DNA of 64,000 nucleotides from Sphingopyxis sp. BE259 (GTDB lineage Bacteria; Pseudomonadota; Alphaproteobacteria; Sphingomonadales; Sphingomonadaceae): NCBI RefSeq assembly GCF_031457495.1, contig NZ_JAVDWM010000001.1:1476001-1540000 (forward strand), written 5' to 3'. Shown here piece after piece: positions 1-10,158 of this stretch. The notes beneath the pieces were generated by a model that made no database searches, was not told where the DNA came from, and worked only from the letters and a program-made list of their open reading frames with translations. Numbering within the stretch: position 1 is the stretch's first letter; each line of letters begins with the position of its first letter. A program made the position numbers and the translations under genes.

Positions 1-226
1 TGACGAAGCCGCCGCCATAATCCGACGCATCATAGCAATCATAGCCATAGCCGTCGTCATAGGCATAACCGTCATAGTCGTAATAGGTGCTGCCGTAGCG
101 CGCCGCGCAATCGCCGCCCGATGCGTAGCTGGTGCCATAGACGTCGCCGTAATAGCAGCCGCCGAGCGTTGTCGCCGTGATCGCGCCGAGGGCGATGGAC
201 AAGGGGCGCCTGAACGTGAGGGGCAT
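1..226 (-). CDS. Tyr/Gly/Asp-rich lipoprotein, C-terminus outside the window
   Basis: Partial gene running off the left edge. The ATG is at 224-226. The protein begins with a basic stretch and a hydrophobic segment ending in the lipobox LGGC, so it should be lipidated and exported. The roughly 52 mature residues visible are dominated by Tyr, Gly, Asp and Cys (for example GSTYYDYDGYAYDDGYGYD). Such low-complexity Tyr/Gly lipoproteins are common in sphingomonads but have no assigned function that I can name. It is not preceded by a gene in the same direction, so it probably has its own promoter in the 227-400 gap, where I see no clear box. Confidence 0.7.
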   Translation of the reverse strand, partial: MPLTFRRPLSIALGAITATTLGGCYYGDVYGTSYASGGDCAARYGSTYYDYDGYAYDDGYGYDCYDASDYGGGFV

Positions 227-400
227 TAGCGTTCCTTAAAAGCCGCGTCGGGGTCTAGCGGTCATCTTGGGCGCGACGCTGCCCGAGTCGAGTTGAATTT
301 GCGGTGAATGGTGTCGGAGCAGCGCCATGGCGTTACTTGCATCGCTGTCAGTAGTGCGTTACGCATGGGGCCGAAACAGCACGACCGAGGGTATGATCCG

Positions 401-1795
401 ATGAACGCGCCGACCAATATCAAATGGCCCGAAGCCCGTTTTGGCCCCGAAACGCAGCATTGGCTGCCGCGTAATCCCGACGAGGCGCTGGACCATATCC
501 CAGGCGAGGATGGCTATCCGGTGATCGGCAACACGCTCGAACAGCTGGGCGATTATCGCGGTTTTACGCAGCGGATGGTCGCGAAATATGGCCGCGTCTA
601 TCGCAACAACAGCTTTGGCGGGCGCAGCGTGGCGCTGCACGGTCCCGAAGCGAACGAGCTGGTGATGTTCGACCGCGAGAAAATCTTCTCGTCCGAACAG
701 GGCTGGGGGCCGGTGCTCAACCTGCTGTTCCCGCGCGGGCTGATGCTGATGGATTTCGAAAAGCACCGCGCCGACCGCAAGATACTGTCGATCGCGTTCA
801 AGCCCGAACCGATGCGCCATTATGCCGAGGCGCTGAACGACGGGATCAAGGACCGCGTCGCGTCGTGGAGCGGCAAGACGTTCCAATTTTATGCGGCGAT
901 CAAGAAGCTGACGCTCGATCTGGCGGCCACCAGCTTCCTCGGCATCCCCTTCGGTCCCGAGGCTGACAAGGTGAATAAGGCCTTTGTCGACATGGTGCAG
1001 GCGTCGATTGGCGTCGTCCGGGTGCCGATGCCGTTCACCGCGATGGGGCGCGGCGCCAAGGGCCGCGCCTATCTGGTCGAATATTTCGGGCGCATGGTGC
1101 CCGAACGTCGCGAGGGGACAGGCGAGGATATTTTTAGCCAGATCTGCCGCGCCCGCGACGAGAATGGCGAATATATGAGCGCCGAGGCGATCGTCGATCA
1201 TATGAACTTCCTGATGATGGCGGCGCACGACACCATCACCAGCTCGATCACCTCGATGGTGTGGATGCTCGCCAAGCACCCCGAATGGCAGGACAAGCTG
1301 CGCGAAGAGATGCTCGCGGTGTCGCCGGCGGGCGAAGGCGTCGGGCACAACAGCCTGGGCGAGCTGGAAATGACCGAATGGGCGTTCAAGGAATCGCTGC
1401 GCCTGGTCCCCCCGGTGCCGAGTTTCCCGCGCCGCGCGCTCAAGGATTTCGAATATGGTGGCTATCGCATCCCGGCCGGGACGTCGGTCGGGGTCAGCCC
1501 CGCCTTTACCCATATGATGGAGGAGCATTGGCCGCAGCCCGACAAGTTCGACCCGATGCGCTTTTCGCCCGAGGTCGCGCGCGAGCGGCACAAATATGCG
1601 TGGGTGCCGTTCGGCGGCGGCGCGCATATGTGCCTGGGGCTGCACTTCGCCTACATGCAGGCAAAGATCTTTTTCCACCATGTCATCACCACCCACCGCA
1701 TCGTCGTCGCCGACGGCTATGAGCCGAAATGGCAGGTGCTGCCGATCCCGCGCCCAAAGGACGGGCTGATGGTCAGTTTTGTCCCGCTGACCTGA
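401..1795 (+). CDS. Cytochrome P450
   Basis: 464 residues with the P450 hallmarks in order: the I-helix oxygen-activation motif AAHDT, the K-helix ExxR (ESLR, near residues 331-334), and the heme loop FGGGAHMCLG whose Cys, near residue 411, ligates heme iron. It should be a soluble heme monooxygenase taking electrons from a ferredoxin system; no ferredoxin or reductase gene is adjacent, so the partner is encoded elsewhere. The substrate cannot be told from sequence. I chose the ATG at 401, which follows a GAGG about 10 nt upstream; longer in-frame starts at 308 and 363 would add a leader that looks unlike P450s. Confidence 0.93.
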   Translation: MNAPTNIKWPEARFGPETQHWLPRNPDEALDHIPGEDGYPVIGNTLEQLGDYRGFTQRMVAKYGRVYRNNSFGGRSVALHGPEANELVMFDREKIFSSEQGWGPVLNLLFPRGLMLMDFEKHRADRKILSIAFKPEPMRHYAEALNDGIKDRVASWSGKTFQFYAAIKKLTLDLAATSFLGIPFGPEADKVNKAFVDMVQASIGVVRVPMPFTAMGRGAKGRAYLVEYFGRMVPERREGTGEDIFSQICRARDENGEYMSAEAIVDHMNFLMMAAHDTITSSITSMVWMLAKHPEWQDKLREEMLAVSPAGEGVGHNSLGELEMTEWAFKESLRLVPPVPSFPRRALKDFEYGGYRIPAGTSVGVSPAFTHMMEEHWPQPDKFDPMRFSPEVARERHKYAWVPFGGGAHMCLGLHFAYMQAKIFFHHVITTHRIVVADGYEPKWQVLPIPRPKDGLMVSFVPLT

Positions 1796-1955
1796 CCGGA
1801 CCATTGCCCCACATTTTCAGGCCCGCCGCCGGTTTCCGATATTGTTAGCGTTCACATTCCGGTATACGTATGCCCGATTGCTCCGCATCGACCGTGGGGA
1901 GACAAGCGAACAGCGGTAGGCGGGCGACGACTCGGCGCTGCGGGGAGGGTGAGCG

Positions 1956-3341
1956 ATGACCGACATGCTGAACGATCTGTTCCAAACCGTCGGCGACATA
2001 TTGGGCGCGCATGGTCCCGCCGTGACTGCGGCACAAAGCTACACCCCGACCGACTACAGCATCCACTTCTTCCTGCAGATCGCGGTGATCCTGCTGGTCT
2101 GCCGTGTCGTCGGTTGGGCGGCGCAGAAGTTCCTCGGCCAACCGCAAGTGGTGGGCGAGATGATCGCCGGGGTGCTGCTCGGCCCGTCGCTATTCGGGCT
2201 GATTTTTCCTGACCTTCAGGCGGCGTTATTCCCCAAGGAAACGCGCAACATCCTCTATGTCGGCGCGCAGGTCGGGGTCGGACTCTACATGTTTCTGGTC
2301 GGCACGACGCTGCGGCTCGACCATTTCCAGTCCAAGGCGAAAAGCGCGGTCGGTGTTTCGGTGGCCGGGATCGTGGCCCCGTTCATGTTCGCCGCGCTGA
2401 TCACGCCGTTCCTGCTCGATATCCCCGGCCTGTTTGCCGAGGGGCTGGGACAGGGCAGCGCGACGTTGTTCATGGGCGCGTGCATCGCGCTCACCGCCTT
2501 TCCGATGCTGGCGCGGATCATCAACGAACGCGGGCTGGCGAACACGTCGCTGGGCACGCTGACGCTGACGGCGGGGGCGTTCGACGATGCGGTGTCATGG
2601 TGCGTGCTGGCGATCGTGCTGGCGACCTTTGGGGGCGGCCCCGGCATCGCCATGTTGGCGATTATCGGCGGGTTGGGGTTTGCCGCGTTCATGTATTTTT
2701 TCGGACGGCGGCTGTTGATCCCGCTGGGCCGCGCGGTCGAGGCGCGCGGCGAGATGAGCGACACGATGCTGTCGATCGTGCTGATGCTGTTTGCCCTGTG
2801 CGCCTTTGTGATGGACGCCGCGGGGATCCATGCGGTGTTCGGTGGCTTCATCCTGGGCGTCTGTATGCCGCGCGGCAAGCTGACCGAAGAAATCAAGCGC
2901 AAGGTCGGGCCGATCACGATTCTGCTGGTGCCGGTCTTTTTCACCTACTCGGGCCTCAACACCCAGCTCAGCACGGTGAACAGCCTGTCGCTGCTGGGAC
3001 TTGCGCTCGTCATCCTGCTGGTGTCGATTGCGGCGAAGTTTGGCGCGTGCTGGCTTGCCGCGCGGCTGGCGGGCGAGGATAATCGCACTGCGCTCGGCAT
3101 CGGGGCGCTGATGAACGCGCGCGGGCTGATGGAACTGATCATCATCAACATCGGCCTGCAAAAGGGGATCATCGGGCCGACGCTGTTCGCAATCATGGTG
3201 CTGATGGCGATCGTCACCACGGTGATGGCGGGGCCGTTGTTCGAAATCGTCTATGGCCGTAAGGCGCGCGCCGCGGGCGAACTCGGGACATTGGGCAGCG
3301 AAGCACCAACCGAAGAGACGCTGAAAGTGCGGCCGACCTGA
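1956..3341 (+). CDS. CPA2-family cation:proton antiporter (Kef-type)
   Basis: 461-residue integral membrane protein with about 12-13 hydrophobic segments and typical CPA2 features: FLVGTTLRLDHF in the first half, the FDDAVSWCVLAI segment carrying paired acidic residues of the ion-exchange site, and MNARGLMELIIINIGL near the end. It lacks the cytosolic TrkA-N/RCK regulatory domain of KefB/KefC and ends in a short hydrophilic tail, so it is the channel-domain-only form. Expected role: Na+ or K+/H+ exchange across the inner membrane. The start is fixed by the strong ribosome-binding site GGGGAGGG six bases upstream. Confidence 0.9.
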   Translation: MTDMLNDLFQTVGDILGAHGPAVTAAQSYTPTDYSIHFFLQIAVILLVCRVVGWAAQKFLGQPQVVGEMIAGVLLGPSLFGLIFPDLQAALFPKETRNILYVGAQVGVGLYMFLVGTTLRLDHFQSKAKSAVGVSVAGIVAPFMFAALITPFLLDIPGLFAEGLGQGSATLFMGACIALTAFPMLARIINERGLANTSLGTLTLTAGAFDDAVSWCVLAIVLATFGGGPGIAMLAIIGGLGFAAFMYFFGRRLLIPLGRAVEARGEMSDTMLSIVLMLFALCAFVMDAAGIHAVFGGFILGVCMPRGKLTEEIKRKVGPITILLVPVFFTYSGLNTQLSTVNSLSLLGLALVILLVSIAAKFGACWLAARLAGEDNRTALGIGALMNARGLMELIIINIGLQKGIIGPTLFAIMVLMAIVTTVMAGPLFEIVYGRKARAAGELGTLGSEAPTEETLKVRPT

Positions 3342-3404
3342 TCTGCGTCTGACCAGCCCGCGACCGCCATTGTGCTGCGCGGCGCGGCGCGCCAATAGGG
3401 GCGC

Positions 3405-4121
3405 ATGAAAAGCGTTCGACCCTATCTGATCTGGCTGGGCATCGCAGTGCTGCTGACCCTCGGCGCGATCCGCGGGATGCAGTGGGTGCGCGATCATCCC
3501 GAACATATTCCGACCGCCCGGTTCGAGATCGCGCATCCACAGGGCTGGGCGACGCATCGCAAGCTGGTCGGGCTGGTCGGCGACACCAGCGCCTGTTTCG
3601 CGGCGCTCGATCGTGCCGGTGCGCGCTATCTGCGGCGGCCGGTGGTGGGCGAAGGGGTGTGCCGCGCCGAGCAGCGGCTGGTGCTGACCGGCGACAAATT
3701 TGTGCCGACGACGCGCCCCGCCAACGCCGCGCCGGGTTGCGCCGTGACCATCGCGATGGCGCTATGGAATCGCGATGTCGTCCAGCCCATGGCGCAGAAG
3801 CATTTCGGGCAGCGGGTCGTCGCGCTCGAAAATCTGGGCAGCTACAATTGCCGGGCCATCCGCGGCGGGCAGACGCAAAGCCAACATTCGACCGCCAATG
3901 CGATCGATATTTCGGCATTCGTTCTGGCCGACGGGACGCGCATTTCGTTGATCGACGACTGGACCGACGCCGATGTCCGCCGCGAGTTTCTCCACGATGT
4001 CCGCGACGGGTCGTGCGACCTGTTCAGCACCGTGCTGTCACCCGACTATAATGCCGCCCATGCCGACCATTTCCATTTCGACATGGCGGTACGAACGGCG
4101 GGGTGGTCGGTCTGCCGCTGA
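3405..4121 (+). CDS. Extensin-like C-terminal domain protein, probable peptidoglycan peptidase
   Basis: 238 residues. One N-terminal membrane segment (about residues 8-25) anchors a periplasmic extensin-like domain. That domain shares the fold and zinc ligands of M15-type D,D-peptidases: HSTANAIDI gives an HxxxxxxD motif and HADHFHFD supplies the second His cluster. Four or more Cys are spread through the domain and may form disulfides. A peptidoglycan hydrolase role is family knowledge plus inference. Its TGA stop abuts the convergent sufA stop with no gap (4121/4122), so the two transcripts meet tail to tail without an obvious terminator. Confidence 0.85.
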   Translation: MKSVRPYLIWLGIAVLLTLGAIRGMQWVRDHPEHIPTARFEIAHPQGWATHRKLVGLVGDTSACFAALDRAGARYLRRPVVGEGVCRAEQRLVLTGDKFVPTTRPANAAPGCAVTIAMALWNRDVVQPMAQKHFGQRVVALENLGSYNCRAIRGGQTQSQHSTANAIDISAFVLADGTRISLIDDWTDADVRREFLHDVRDGSCDLFSTVLSPDYNAAHADHFHFDMAVRTAGWSVCR

Positions 4122-4478
4122 TCAGACGGTGAAACTTTCGCCGCAGCCGCAGGCACCCTTCGCGTTCGGATTCTCGAAGACGAAGCCGGCCGCAAAATCA
4201 TCCTCGACCCAGTCCATGACGCTGCCGATCAAGTACAGCACCGACGCGCCATCGATGTAGAAAATGCCACCAGGGGTTTCGATCTTCTCGTCGAACTTCT
4301 GCTCGTCGGTCACATAATCGACCGAATAGGCGAGCCCCGAACAACCGCGGCGCGGGGTCGACAGCTTGACCCCGATCGCGCCGTCGGGGGCCGCCGCCAT
4401 CAGCGCCGCGACGCGCGCTTCGGCGTTGGGCGTCAGCGTGACCGCGGCGGGGCGAGTGCGGGTTTTGGTTTCAGTCAT
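4122..4478 (-). CDS. sufA: SufA/IscA-type Fe-S carrier
   Basis: 118-residue A-type carrier that receives Fe-S clusters from SufBCD and passes them to apoproteins. The three conserved Cys are present: RRGCSGLAY and the C-terminal CGCGESF (CxC). The length is normal for the family. It is the last gene of the leftward SUF operon; its ATG overlaps the sufT stop by one base (TGATG), indicating translational coupling. Confidence 0.93.
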   Translation of the reverse strand: MTETKTRTRPAAVTLTPNAEARVAALMAAAPDGAIGVKLSTPRRGCSGLAYSVDYVTDEQKFDEKIETPGGIFYIDGASVLYLIGSVMDWVEDDFAAGFVFENPNAKGACGCGESFTV

Positions 4479-4948
4479 CAGAGCATTCCCAACTCAAGCC
4501 GTGCTTCGTCGCTCATATTCGCGGGCGACCACGGCGGATCCCAGACCAGATTGACTTCGGCATCGCCGACCCCAGGCACCGCGCCGACGCGCAGTTCGAC
4601 CTCTGCGGGCATCGATTCCGCGACCGGACAATGCGGGGTCGTCAGCGTCATCGTGACCACTGCATGGCCTTCGTCGATCTCGACGTTATAGATCAGGCCA
4701 AGGTCATAGATGTTCACCGGGATCTCGGGGTCGTAAATATCCTTAAGCGCGTTGATCACGGCTTCATACAGGTCGCCGCCGACACCATGCGGGTCCACCG
4801 CCGCGGGCTTGGCGGCCAGGAAGCCTTCGAGATAGTCGCGCTTGCGCTCGAGCTTCGCCGGGGCCGTCTCGACGTCCTCGACGCGCGCCTTGGGCGGTGC
4901 TTCGACGCTGGTGACTTCTTCCACCTTGATCATCCGATCCTCACTCAT
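4478..4948 (-). CDS. sufT: SUF-associated MIP18/DUF59 protein SufT
   Basis: 156 residues. An N-terminal extension of about 60 residues, rich in Glu, Lys and Ala, precedes a DUF59 domain with IYDPEIPVNIYDLGLIYNV and the TTPHCPVAESMP motif whose Cys is conserved in the family. SufT is an accessory factor for Fe-S protein maturation. It lies between sufS and sufA, overlapping the sufS stop by 4 bases (ATGA) and the sufA start by one, so it is a tightly coupled member of the operon. Confidence 0.92.
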   Translation of the reverse strand: MSEDRMIKVEEVTSVEAPPKARVEDVETAPAKLERKRDYLEGFLAAKPAAVDPHGVGGDLYEAVINALKDIYDPEIPVNIYDLGLIYNVEIDEGHAVVTMTLTTPHCPVAESMPAEVELRVGAVPGVGDAEVNLVWDPPWSPANMSDEARLELGML

Positions 4949-6183
4949 CCGAAAATCCTCTCGACGCGCGACAGGCCATCGATCAGCGCCGCCACATCAT
5001 CGTCATTGCTGTACATGCCAAAACTCGCGCGCGCCGTCGCGGACACGCCCAGATGGTCCATCAGCGGCTGGGCGCAATGGTGCCCGGCGCGGATCGCGAC
5101 CCCGCTTTCGTCCAAGATAGTGCCGATGTCGTGCGGATGAACCCCCGCCATTGCAAAACTGACGATTCCGGCGCTGTTTTCAGGGCCGAACAGCGTGATG
5201 CTGTTCCGCCGCGCCAGCGCCTCGCGCAGCGTGCCGACCAGCGCCGCTTCATGTGCGTGGATCGCCTCGACGCCGATCGCCTCGACATAATCGACCGCCG
5301 CTGCCAGCCCGATCGCCTCGATTATCGCGGGCGTTCCCGCCTCGAACCGCGTCGGGGCGGGGGCGTAGGTCGTCTTGTTGAACGTCACTCGGTCGATCAT
5401 CGACCCGCCGCCCTGCCATGGCGACAGCCTGTCGAGCTTGTCGCTCCACAGCACGCCGATGCCGGTGGGGCCATAAAGTTTGTGGCCCGAGAACACATAA
5501 TAGTCGCAGCCGAGCGCGGCGACATCGACCGGCAGCCGCGGCACCGCCTGGCAGCCGTCGATAAGCAATTCGGCGCCGACGCGGTGCGCCAACGCGGCAG
5601 CGCGCGCGACGTCGAGCGGGCTGCCGAGCACGTTCGACACATGGGCAAAGGCGACCATGGTGTGTTCGGGCGTCAACAGCTTTCCCGCCGCGTCGAGGTC
5701 GATGCACCCGTCGGCGGTGAGCGGGCACACATCGACCTGCCAACCCGCCAACTGCCACGGCACGATATTGCTGTGATGTTCCAGCATCGACAGCAGCACG
5801 CGGCCTTTGCGCGGGTGCGAGTAAGCGACGAGGTTGATCGCTTCGGTCGCCCCGCGCACAAACACGCATTGATCCTCGCGGGCACCGACAAAGGCCGCAA
5901 TCCGCCGCCGCGCTGCCTCATAGGCGAGCGTCATGTCGGCCGAACGCGCATAAACGCCGCGATGCACGGTCGCATAATCGCGGCCCATCGCGTTGACGGT
6001 GGCGTCGATGACGGCCTGCGGCTTCTGAGCGGTCGCGGCGGTATCGAGATAGTGCCAATTGTCGGCAAGACCCGGAAAATGCCCCCGGATTCCGTTCGTG
6101 TCGAGCGCAGTCGAGCCAAACTGGCGCCGGGCTTCACGTCCCTCGACTTCGCTCGGGACAAACGGGGAGGTGAGGGCGCTCAC
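4945..6183 (-). CDS. sufS: Cysteine desulfurase SufS
   Basis: 412-residue class II cysteine desulfurase that supplies sulfane sulfur to the SUF scaffold. The PLP lysine lies in SGHKLYGPTG and the catalytic Cys in AGHHCAQP. I place the start at the GTG at 6183, which overlaps the sufD stop (GTGA); no other in-frame start exists before the conserved HFPGL segment. Residues about 7-31, including VPSEVEGREARR, do not resemble SufS. They are the translation of a palindromic repeat at 6092-6165 found elsewhere in this window only between genes. The enzyme proper starts near residue 32. Confidence 0.93.
   Translation of the reverse strand: MSALTSPFVPSEVEGREARRQFGSTALDTNGIRGHFPGLADNWHYLDTAATAQKPQAVIDATVNAMGRDYATVHRGVYARSADMTLAYEAARRRIAAFVGAREDQCVFVRGATEAINLVAYSHPRKGRVLLSMLEHHSNIVPWQLAGWQVDVCPLTADGCIDLDAAGKLLTPEHTMVAFAHVSNVLGSPLDVARAAALAHRVGAELLIDGCQAVPRLPVDVAALGCDYYVFSGHKLYGPTGIGVLWSDKLDRLSPWQGGGSMIDRVTFNKTTYAPAPTRFEAGTPAIIEAIGLAAAVDYVEAIGVEAIHAHEAALVGTLREALARRNSITLFGPENSAGIVSFAMAGVHPHDIGTILDESGVAIRAGHHCAQPLMDHLGVSATARASFGMYSNDDDVAALIDGLSRVERIFG
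6092..6165. repeat. Family A palindromic repeat, translated inside sufS
   Basis: Arms CCGTTCGTGTCGAGCGCAG and its imperfect complement CTTCGCTCGGGACAAACGG flank a 30-40 bp centre. The same element occurs between genes at 28340-28419 and 50967-51048. Here it sits in frame between the start codon and the first conserved residues of sufS. Confidence 0.85.
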
Positions 6184-6911
6184 ACCAATTCCCCCAGCTT
6201 CGCCAGCGCCAGTTGCTGCAATCGCGCCTCGTCCTCCGCGCCGTCGAACACCCCCGCGACAAAGGCCTGCAACATCAGCTTCTTCGCCTCGCTCGGCGGC
6301 AATCCGCGCGATTGGAGGTAGTAAAGGGCCATCGCGTCCAATTCGCCGATCGCGCAGCCATGCGCGCATTTCACATCGTCGGCATAGATTTCGAGCTCGG
6401 GTTTGGCGTTGGCGGTGGCGCTGCGGTTGAGCAGCATCGCCTTCACATCCTGCGCGCTGTCGGTCTGCTGCGCATTGCGCGCGACCGCGACCTTGCCCAG
6501 ATAGGTCCCGGTCGCGGTGCCGCCGAGCACCGACCGCACCACCTGCCGCGACGTCGCGCCGGGTTCCGCATGGGTCACCGTGGTGACGATCTCGAGATTC
6601 TGTTCACCGCCGCCGATCTGTGCCGCGCCCAGGTGGAAGTCGGCGCCTTCGTGCAGCGTCACCGCCAGTTCGATGCGCCCATAGGCGCCGCCGACGTTGA
6701 GCACATGGAGCGAAGCAACCGCGCCCTTGCCGATGCTCATCGCGATCTGCTGGACGCCGCCGACATCCTGCACGATCGCCCGCGCGAAGCGCCCGCCGGC
6801 GGGCACGACGATACTATCCGGCGCGGGCAGCGGCCAGGCAGCAGTGACTGCGTCGATGTCGGCGTAGCGCCAGGCTTCATCGCGGCGCGAGGGGAGGGCG
6901 CTCGTGGTCAA
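6180..6911 (-). CDS. sufD: Fe-S scaffold subunit SufD
   Basis: 243 residues, much shorter than the 420-residue enterobacterial SufD but a size seen in sphingomonads. The N-terminus carries DEAWRYADI, matching the SufB/SufD family signature, and the C-terminal half has the parallel beta-helix core with CAHGCAIGELD, which holds the conserved CxHG of SufD. It partners SufB and SufC as the cluster-assembly scaffold. The likely start is a TTG overlapping the sufC stop by four bases (TTGA); there is no ATG nearby. Confidence 0.9.
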   Translation of the reverse strand: MTTSALPSRRDEAWRYADIDAVTAAWPLPAPDSIVVPAGGRFARAIVQDVGGVQQIAMSIGKGAVASLHVLNVGGAYGRIELAVTLHEGADFHLGAAQIGGGEQNLEIVTTVTHAEPGATSRQVVRSVLGGTATGTYLGKVAVARNAQQTDSAQDVKAMLLNRSATANAKPELEIYADDVKCAHGCAIGELDAMALYYLQSRGLPPSEAKKLMLQAFVAGVFDGAEDEARLQQLALAKLGELV

Positions 6912-7651
6912 GCCGCAATCTCCGCATAACCATGTTCTTCCAGCTCACGCGCCAGTTCGGGCCCGCCCGACTTCACGATCCGCCCGGCGGCCAGCACATG
7001 CACGAAATCGGGCTTCACATAGTCGAGCAGGCGCTGATAGTGGGTGATCAGTAGCACCGCCTTGCCGGGCTGGCGCATGATCGCATTGATCCCGTCGCCG
7101 ACGGTGCGCAGCGCATCGATGTCGAGACCGCTGTCGGTCTCGTCGAGGATCGCCAGCTTGGGATCGATGATCCCCATCTGCACCATCTCGTTGCGCTTTT
7201 TCTCGCCGCCCGAAAAGCCGACGTTCACCGGGCGCTTGAGCATGTCCATATCCATCTTGAGCAGCGCGGCTTTCTCGCGCGCGACCTTCAGGAACTCGCC
7301 GCCCGACAGCGGTTCCTCACCGCGCGCACGGCGCTGGGCGTTGAGCGCCTCGCGCAGGAATTGGACGTTGGAAACGCCGGGAATCTCGACCGGGTATTGG
7401 AAGCCCAGGAACAGTCCCGCCGCGGCGCGCTCGTGCGGTTCCATGTCCAGCAGGTCGGCGCCGTCAAAGGTCGCCGACCCGTCGGTCACGTCATAACCAG
7501 GCCGTCCGCCAAGGACATAAGACAGTGTCGATTTGCCGGCGCCGTTCGGCCCCATGATCGCATGAATTTCGCCCGCGTGGATGGTCAGCGACAGGCCTTT
7601 CAGGATCGGCTTGTCGGCGACGGTGGCGTGCAGGTTTTCAATCGTCAGCAT
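6908..7651 (-). CDS. sufC: SUF ATPase SufC
   Basis: 247-residue ABC-type ATPase. Walker A GPNGAGKST, signature FSGGEKKR and Walker B LAILDETDSGLD are all intact; the ETDSGLD variant is characteristic of SufC. It binds SufB and SufD and drives scaffold remodelling in the cytosol. It is coupled to sufD by a 4-base overlap. A gap of about 120 bases separates it from the 87-residue gene upstream. Confidence 0.95.
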   Translation of the reverse strand: MLTIENLHATVADKPILKGLSLTIHAGEIHAIMGPNGAGKSTLSYVLGGRPGYDVTDGSATFDGADLLDMEPHERAAAGLFLGFQYPVEIPGVSNVQFLREALNAQRRARGEEPLSGGEFLKVAREKAALLKMDMDMLKRPVNVGFSGGEKKRNEMVQMGIIDPKLAILDETDSGLDIDALRTVGDGINAIMRQPGKAVLLITHYQRLLDYVKPDFVHVLAAGRIVKSGGPELARELEEHGYAEIAA

Positions 7652-7774
7652 GTCAGACTTTCAGGCAGGATGAAGCAACGCGGCGCGCGCCGATTGGTGC
7701 GCCGACGTTGGGCAGGTGCTGTGGGTGGCAGATGAGGTGCGCAAGGCCCGCGAAGGGCCGGGGCCGCAGCGCGG

Positions 7775-8038
7775 TTATTCGGCGGCGAAGATTTCCGCCA
7801 GTTCCGAATTGGCGACTTCTTCGACGCTGATCACGCTGGTGTTCTGCAGATACTGGAGCCGGCGGATCAGCATGGTCACCGCGTGATGCGGCACCGTGAT
7901 CACCTCGTCGCGATCGCGTTCCGATTTTTTCTGCTGCCGGATGACGACGCCCTGATGCGTCGGATAGGCGGTCACCGCCTGCACCGGATGCACGACCAGA
8001 TCGGCGTCCGACCAGTTGAATTCCAAACCGCGTGCCAT
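7775..8038 (-). CDS. Unknown 87-residue protein within the SUF operon
   Basis: Small acidic, soluble protein without Cys, so not a cluster ligand. It begins MARGLEFNWSDADLVVHP and ends with a helical, acidic SVEEVANSELAEIFAAE segment. A strong ribosome-binding site (GGGAGGCGGGAC) precedes the ATG, which supports it as a real gene. I do not recognise the family. Its position between sufB and sufC, in the same orientation, suggests co-expression with the SUF genes, although the 230-base gap upstream could hold a promoter of its own. Confidence 0.75.
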   Translation of the reverse strand: MARGLEFNWSDADLVVHPVQAVTAYPTHQGVVIRQQKKSERDRDEVITVPHHAVTMLIRRLQYLQNTSVISVEEVANSELAEIFAAE

Positions 8039-8268
8039 CGTCCCGCCTCCCGTTCGAATCGAACCGATGACGAGAATATGACAAGGGCGTGATTTCCCAT
8101 GTCCCCGGATGCGGACTGGCAGAAATTATAGTTAATTCAGGCCCGTTCGCCGCGACCTTGCGTTGGAATCCAGCGCGAATTGTCTCAATTCGGGGCATAT
8201 ATGACAGCGCAGCGGAAATCGCTTTCCCTACCACAACTGGCTTGGCCCCCACGACAGCCGCGAGATGC

Positions 8269-8666
8269 TCAGTTTCGTGCATCTTGCGCTTTCATCTGAT
8301 CCAAAATTCGCCGCTCGGCAGCGCCGATGATGGCGTTGGCGGCCTTTTCCGCCGTTTCGCGGCTGGAAAAAGGAACCTGTTCGCCAATGCCGTCGGCCAG
8401 GACGTTGACGGCCACCTCGCGCGCACCGGCCACCGATGCAACGTCGGCAAAACTGACCGGCCAATGGCCGAATTCAGCTTTGTAGCTGGCGGCGGCGTTC
8501 AACAGATCACGCTCATAAGAGGTGACCGAACCGCGAACCTCCGGCGGCAATTGCTCGACAAGCGTCGCTGTGTCGAGCAAGCCGCCGTCGTTCGCCGAAC
8601 CAGCGTCGCCGCACGCCGACAGCAGCGCCAAGCTCAAGCACGCTGGAATTACCAAACCAAGGCGCA

Positions 8667-8667
<1 letters not shown>
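8269..8667 (-). CDS. Hypothetical lipoprotein coupled to sufB
   Basis: 132 residues with a signal peptide ending in the lipobox LLSAC, followed by a mature domain of about 113 residues that looks mostly helical (LEQ/Ala-rich, ending RRILDQMKAQDARN). Its ATG overlaps the sufB stop (TAATG), so translation is probably coupled to sufB. No family recognised. An exported lipoprotein translationally tied to a cytosolic Fe-S scaffold gene is odd, and the link may be only transcriptional. Confidence 0.75.
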
Positions 8668-10154
<1,487 letters not shown>

Positions 10155-10158
10155 ATCT

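Noticed and set aside
359..1804. 481-codon minus-strand frame opposite the P450 gene
   Set aside because: Antisense to a gene with all P450 motifs; composition is typical of a shadow frame.
7653..8282. 209-codon minus frame overlapping the 87-residue gene
   Set aside because: It runs out of frame across the 87-residue gene, which has the strong ribosome-binding site, and ends in Arg-rich low-complexity sequence.
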